DNA of 64,000 bases from Pseudomonas mandelii (lineage in GTDB: Bacteria > Pseudomonadota > Gammaproteobacteria > Pseudomonadales > Pseudomonadaceae), in contig NZ_RCZA01000008.1 in NCBI RefSeq assembly GCF_006438925.1, positions 1,126 to 65,125 on the forward strand. Reading direction: 5' to 3'. The notes under the pieces are model-generated. The model did not search any database, was not told the origin of the DNA, and saw only the letters and a list, made by a program, of their open reading frames with translations. A program made the position numbers and the translations under genes. Shown here in pieces: positions 61,751 to 64,000 of this stretch. Every line of letters starts with the position of its first letter. Within the stretch, counting starts at the first letter, position 1.

Positions 61751-63393
61751 TGGATGTCCAGCAGCAACTGCAGCGTTTGCTGGCCGGTAGTGGCGAGAGC
61801 GAAGTTGTCGAGTTCAAGGAAGCCAAGAGCAACTACGACTTCGACAAGCTCGGCCGCTATTTCTCGGCGCTAAGCAACGAGGCCAACCTCAAAGGGTTGC
61901 ACAGTGCCTGGCTGGTTTTCGGCGTCAATGACCGCCAGCAGGTGGTAGGCACGCGCTTTCGAGAGACACCCAAGCAGTTGCAATCGCTGAAAAAGGAAGT
62001 GGCCGACAAAGTTAGTCAGCGCCTGACCTTTATCGAGATTCATACCGTTCAGCATCCCTCCGGTCGGGTGCTGTTGTTCGAGATTCCCGCAGCACCACAA
62101 GGGCTACCGGTGGGCTGGGAAGGACACTACTACGGCCGTGACGGCGAATCTCTCGGGCCACTGTCACTCGAAGAGATCGAGCGAATTCGCCGCCAGAACC
62201 GACTTCAAGACTGGAGCGCGGGCCTCTGTCCCGGTGCATGCCTGGCCGACTTGAGTGAAGAGGCTATCGCGCTGGCCCGGCGCGAATATGCCACCAAACA
62301 CCCCAAGCTAGCCGCTGAACTGACGGACTGGACTGATGAGACTTTTCTCAACAAGGCGAAGGTAACCATCCAGGGGCAGATCACTCGGACCGCCATCTTG
62401 TTGCTGGGCAAACCGGAGGCGGCACACTGGCTCAATCCTGCCTCGCCCACTCTCAGCTGGATTCTCAAGGACCGCGACGGTTTTGAGCGGGATTACCAGC
62501 ACTTCTCCTGCCCATTGTTAGTCAGTGCGGATGAGGTCTACCGTAAAATCCGCAACCTGAAATACCGCTATATGTCCGAGAGCTCGTTGTTCCCCGAAGA
62601 GGTCGACCAGTATGACCCTTTCATCATCCGCGAAGCCCTCAACAATGCCATTGCTCACCAAGACTACGAGCTGGGCGGTAAGGTGTCAGTGGTCGAATTC
62701 GAAGACGGGCGTCTTTGCTTCAGTAACCCCGGCGACTTCATTCCCGGCTCAGTGGAACAAGTGATCCAGGCCGACGCCCCAGAAACCCGCTACCGCAATC
62801 GCTTCCTCACCGATGCAATGGTCAACCTGAACATGATCGACACCATCGGCAGCGGCATCCGCAAGATGTTTCTGATCCAGAAGAACCGCTTCTTTCCACT
62901 GCCTGAGTATCAGCTTGAGCGGAATCGCGTGCAGGTCACTATCACCGGACGCGTGTTGGATATGAGCTATGCGCGCAAGTTGGCTGAGCTGCCCAACTTG
63001 TCGCTGGAGGACATCCTGCTCTTGGATCGGGTGCAGAAGCGCAAACCGCTGACCGATGCGCAGTCTCTCCATCTCAAGGCGCAGGGGTTGATTGAAGGAC
63101 GTAAGCCCAATTTTCATATTTCCGCCCAAGTGGCGCGGCACAGCGACGATCTGGCGCAGTACATCCTTAACCGGGGCATCGACGATACCCATTACAAGCG
63201 CCTTATTTGCGAGTTGATCCAAAAGTCTGGCTCAGCAAAACGGATCGACATCGATAAGCTACTGGTAGACAAACTACCTGAGGTTCTAGACCGTCAGCAG
63301 AAAGCCAACAAGATCAAAAATCTGCTGCAGGCGCTTAAGATTCAGGGCGTTATCGAGGTCAAGGGCAAGCTGTGGAAAATGTCTAAAGGCTGA
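61750..63393 (+). CDS. AlbA/Schlafen-like ATP-binding protein within type I R-M locus
   Basis: 547 residues. N-terminal AlbA_2 (divergent AAA-4) domain: ESEVVEFKEAKSNYDFDKLG, HSAWLVFGVNDRQQVVGT. A GHKL-like ATP-binding region follows (IREALNNAIAHQDYELGGKV, FSNPGDFIPG, IGSGIRKMFLIQKNRFFPLP), and a winged-helix C-terminus. Its ATG overlaps the hsdS stop (TGATG). Genes of this kind often lie between hsdS and hsdR and may adjust expression or activity; the role is unknown. Confidence 0.88.
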   Translation: MDVQQQLQRLLAGSGESEVVEFKEAKSNYDFDKLGRYFSALSNEANLKGLHSAWLVFGVNDRQQVVGTRFRETPKQLQSLKKEVADKVSQRLTFIEIHTVQHPSGRVLLFEIPAAPQGLPVGWEGHYYGRDGESLGPLSLEEIERIRRQNRLQDWSAGLCPGACLADLSEEAIALARREYATKHPKLAAELTDWTDETFLNKAKVTIQGQITRTAILLLGKPEAAHWLNPASPTLSWILKDRDGFERDYQHFSCPLLVSADEVYRKIRNLKYRYMSESSLFPEEVDQYDPFIIREALNNAIAHQDYELGGKVSVVEFEDGRLCFSNPGDFIPGSVEQVIQADAPETRYRNRFLTDAMVNLNMIDTIGSGIRKMFLIQKNRFFPLPEYQLERNRVQVTITGRVLDMSYARKLAELPNLSLEDILLLDRVQKRKPLTDAQSLHLKAQGLIEGRKPNFHISAQVARHSDDLAQYILNRGIDDTHYKRLICELIQKSGSAKRIDIDKLLVDKLPEVLDRQQKANKIKNLLQALKIQGVIEVKGKLWKMSKG

Positions 63394-63437
63394 TTTTCTA
63401 GACATTATTAGACGTTTTTAGACATTTTTAGACATTC
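63380..63437. repeat. Cluster of TAGACATT repeats between the AlbA-type gene and hsdR
   Basis: AATGTCTA at the end of the AlbA-type gene pairs with TAGACATT just after its stop. It is followed by TTAGACGTTTT, TTAGACATTTT and TTAGACATTC, so four direct copies lie within about 40 bases. It may be an operator array or a transcription signal before hsdR. Confidence 0.6.
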
Positions 63438-63496
63438 GCGCGTCGTGCCGGGGGTTGCCTGGTGCCGACAGGAATGCACGGCACAAGGAAGCCAGC

Positions 63497-64000
63497 ATGG
63501 TAAGCAAGACCAACGAACAAGCGCTGGAAGCGAGTATTGAGAAATACCTAACCGGTACCTGCTCAGAAGAGCAATTAATGGTACGCGAGGGCGCGGCTGA
63601 ATGTCCCTTTGGCCCCAATCACGGATACCGGCGGGGCCGCCCCCAGGACTTCAATGCCCGTTATGCGGTGGATACCCGCTGGTTATGGCAATTCCTTCAT
63701 GACAGCCAGCCCGATGAACTGGAGCGTCTTAAGCAGCGTTACGACGATTGGGATCTGCGCATCCTGGAGCGTTTCGACCGGTTGGCGAAGAAGTATGGCT
63801 TACTTCATCTCCTTAAACGTGGCCTCGCTATAGACGACGTTCACTTCAACCTGATGTATCCCGCGCCGCTGGCCAGCAGCTCAGAACGGGTCAAGCTCCA
63901 CTTTGCGACGAACATCTTCAGCAGCAGCCGTCAGGTGCGTTACTCCCTGAGCAATACCCTGGAAGAGATCGATATGGTGCTCTTCATCAACGGGTTGCCC
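63497..64000 (+). CDS. hsdR: Type I restriction endonuclease subunit R, N-terminal part (partial)
   Basis: 168 codons to the window edge. Starts MVSKTNEQALEASIEKYLTG, with FNARYAVDTRWLWQFLHDSQ, LRILERFDRLAKKYGLLHLL, VHFNLMYPAPLASSSERVKL and RQVRYSLSNTLEEIDMVLFI, the HsdR N-terminal layout ahead of the nuclease and helicase parts. AAGGAA lies 8 bases before ATG 63497. The catalytic PD-(D/E)xK and helicase motifs are outside the window. Confidence 0.92.
   Translation, partial: MVSKTNEQALEASIEKYLTGTCSEEQLMVREGAAECPFGPNHGYRRGRPQDFNARYAVDTRWLWQFLHDSQPDELERLKQRYDDWDLRILERFDRLAKKYGLLHLLKRGLAIDDVHFNLMYPAPLASSSERVKLHFATNIFSSSRQVRYSLSNTLEEIDMVLFINGLP

Noticed and set aside
1..64000. CRISPR arrays
   Set aside because: The repeats found are REP palindromes, long coding repeats (306 and 312 bases) and a short TAGACATT cluster; none has the regular 24-40 base repeat with unique spacers, and no cas genes occur.
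1..64000. tRNA and rRNA genes
   Set aside because: No cloverleaf with a GTTCGA-type arm or rRNA sequence was recognised by eye on either strand.

Overview
The window reads as chromosome of a fluorescent-group Pseudomonas. Evidence: high GC with GC-rich third positions, nine palindromic REP/REPIN elements of two families typical of that group, a LapA/LapEBC adhesin locus, a DUF6124 gene with the usual MFKVTPNPPE start, DUF2789, AaeB-type efflux and an S-type pyocin.

Layout. 1-6611: start of the giant adhesin gene lapA (minus strand, C-terminus outside the window) divergent from its type I secretion genes lapE-lapB-lapC. 6741-10608: a TauD-like dioxygenase with a sulfonate/nitrate-type ABC importer, probably for sulfur scavenging. 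10811-16167: a LysR regulator and an EmrB/EmrA/NodT-type tripartite efflux pump whose outer-membrane gene has a REPIN inside its 5' end. 16148-16966: a frameshifted NYN-domain nuclease gene preceded by a promoter, a short structured RNA and a terminator. 17305-37658: the most unusual part, an apparent secretion and modification locus for a 2,630-residue Ig-repeat adhesin. It has two HlyD-type adaptors (one with a GAF domain), an M50 metalloprotease fused to a lipoyl/HlyD-like region, GNAT, a tail-collar protein with a DUF6916-like partner (opposite strand), a GT39-type membrane glycosyltransferase, a sulfotransferase, the DUF4347/LEPR adhesin, a TolC-like lipoprotein, an APS kinase, an Asp/Asn hydroxylase-like enzyme and a second sulfotransferase.

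37788-42250: a DUF6124 gene with a switch-like leader, slipin and NfeD, a YbaK-type deacylase, DUF2789, a RelBE-type toxin-antitoxin pair lying between two copies of a duplicated segment, and a 5'-truncated Fic gene. 42344-47415: MarR regulator and an AaeXAB-like efflux operon with a NodT-type outer-membrane factor. 47498-55544: a small membrane protein, a YdgA-like protein, a Rieske/FAD reductase, a YbhB-like protein, and a VWA lipoprotein/ECF sigma/putative anti-sigma operon. 55792-57327: short S-type pyocin with a colicin E3-like nuclease end and a candidate immunity gene. 57665-64000: a candidate small RNA and a type I restriction-modification locus (hsdM, hsdS, an AlbA-type ATP-binding gene, start of hsdR).

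The proposed joint function of the 17-38 kb genes (export of the repeat adhesin by a TolC/HlyD/M50 machine, with sulfation or hydroxylation of the product) is inference from gene content and order. The individual domain calls are much firmer. All calls were made by reading the sequence; no database search was run.
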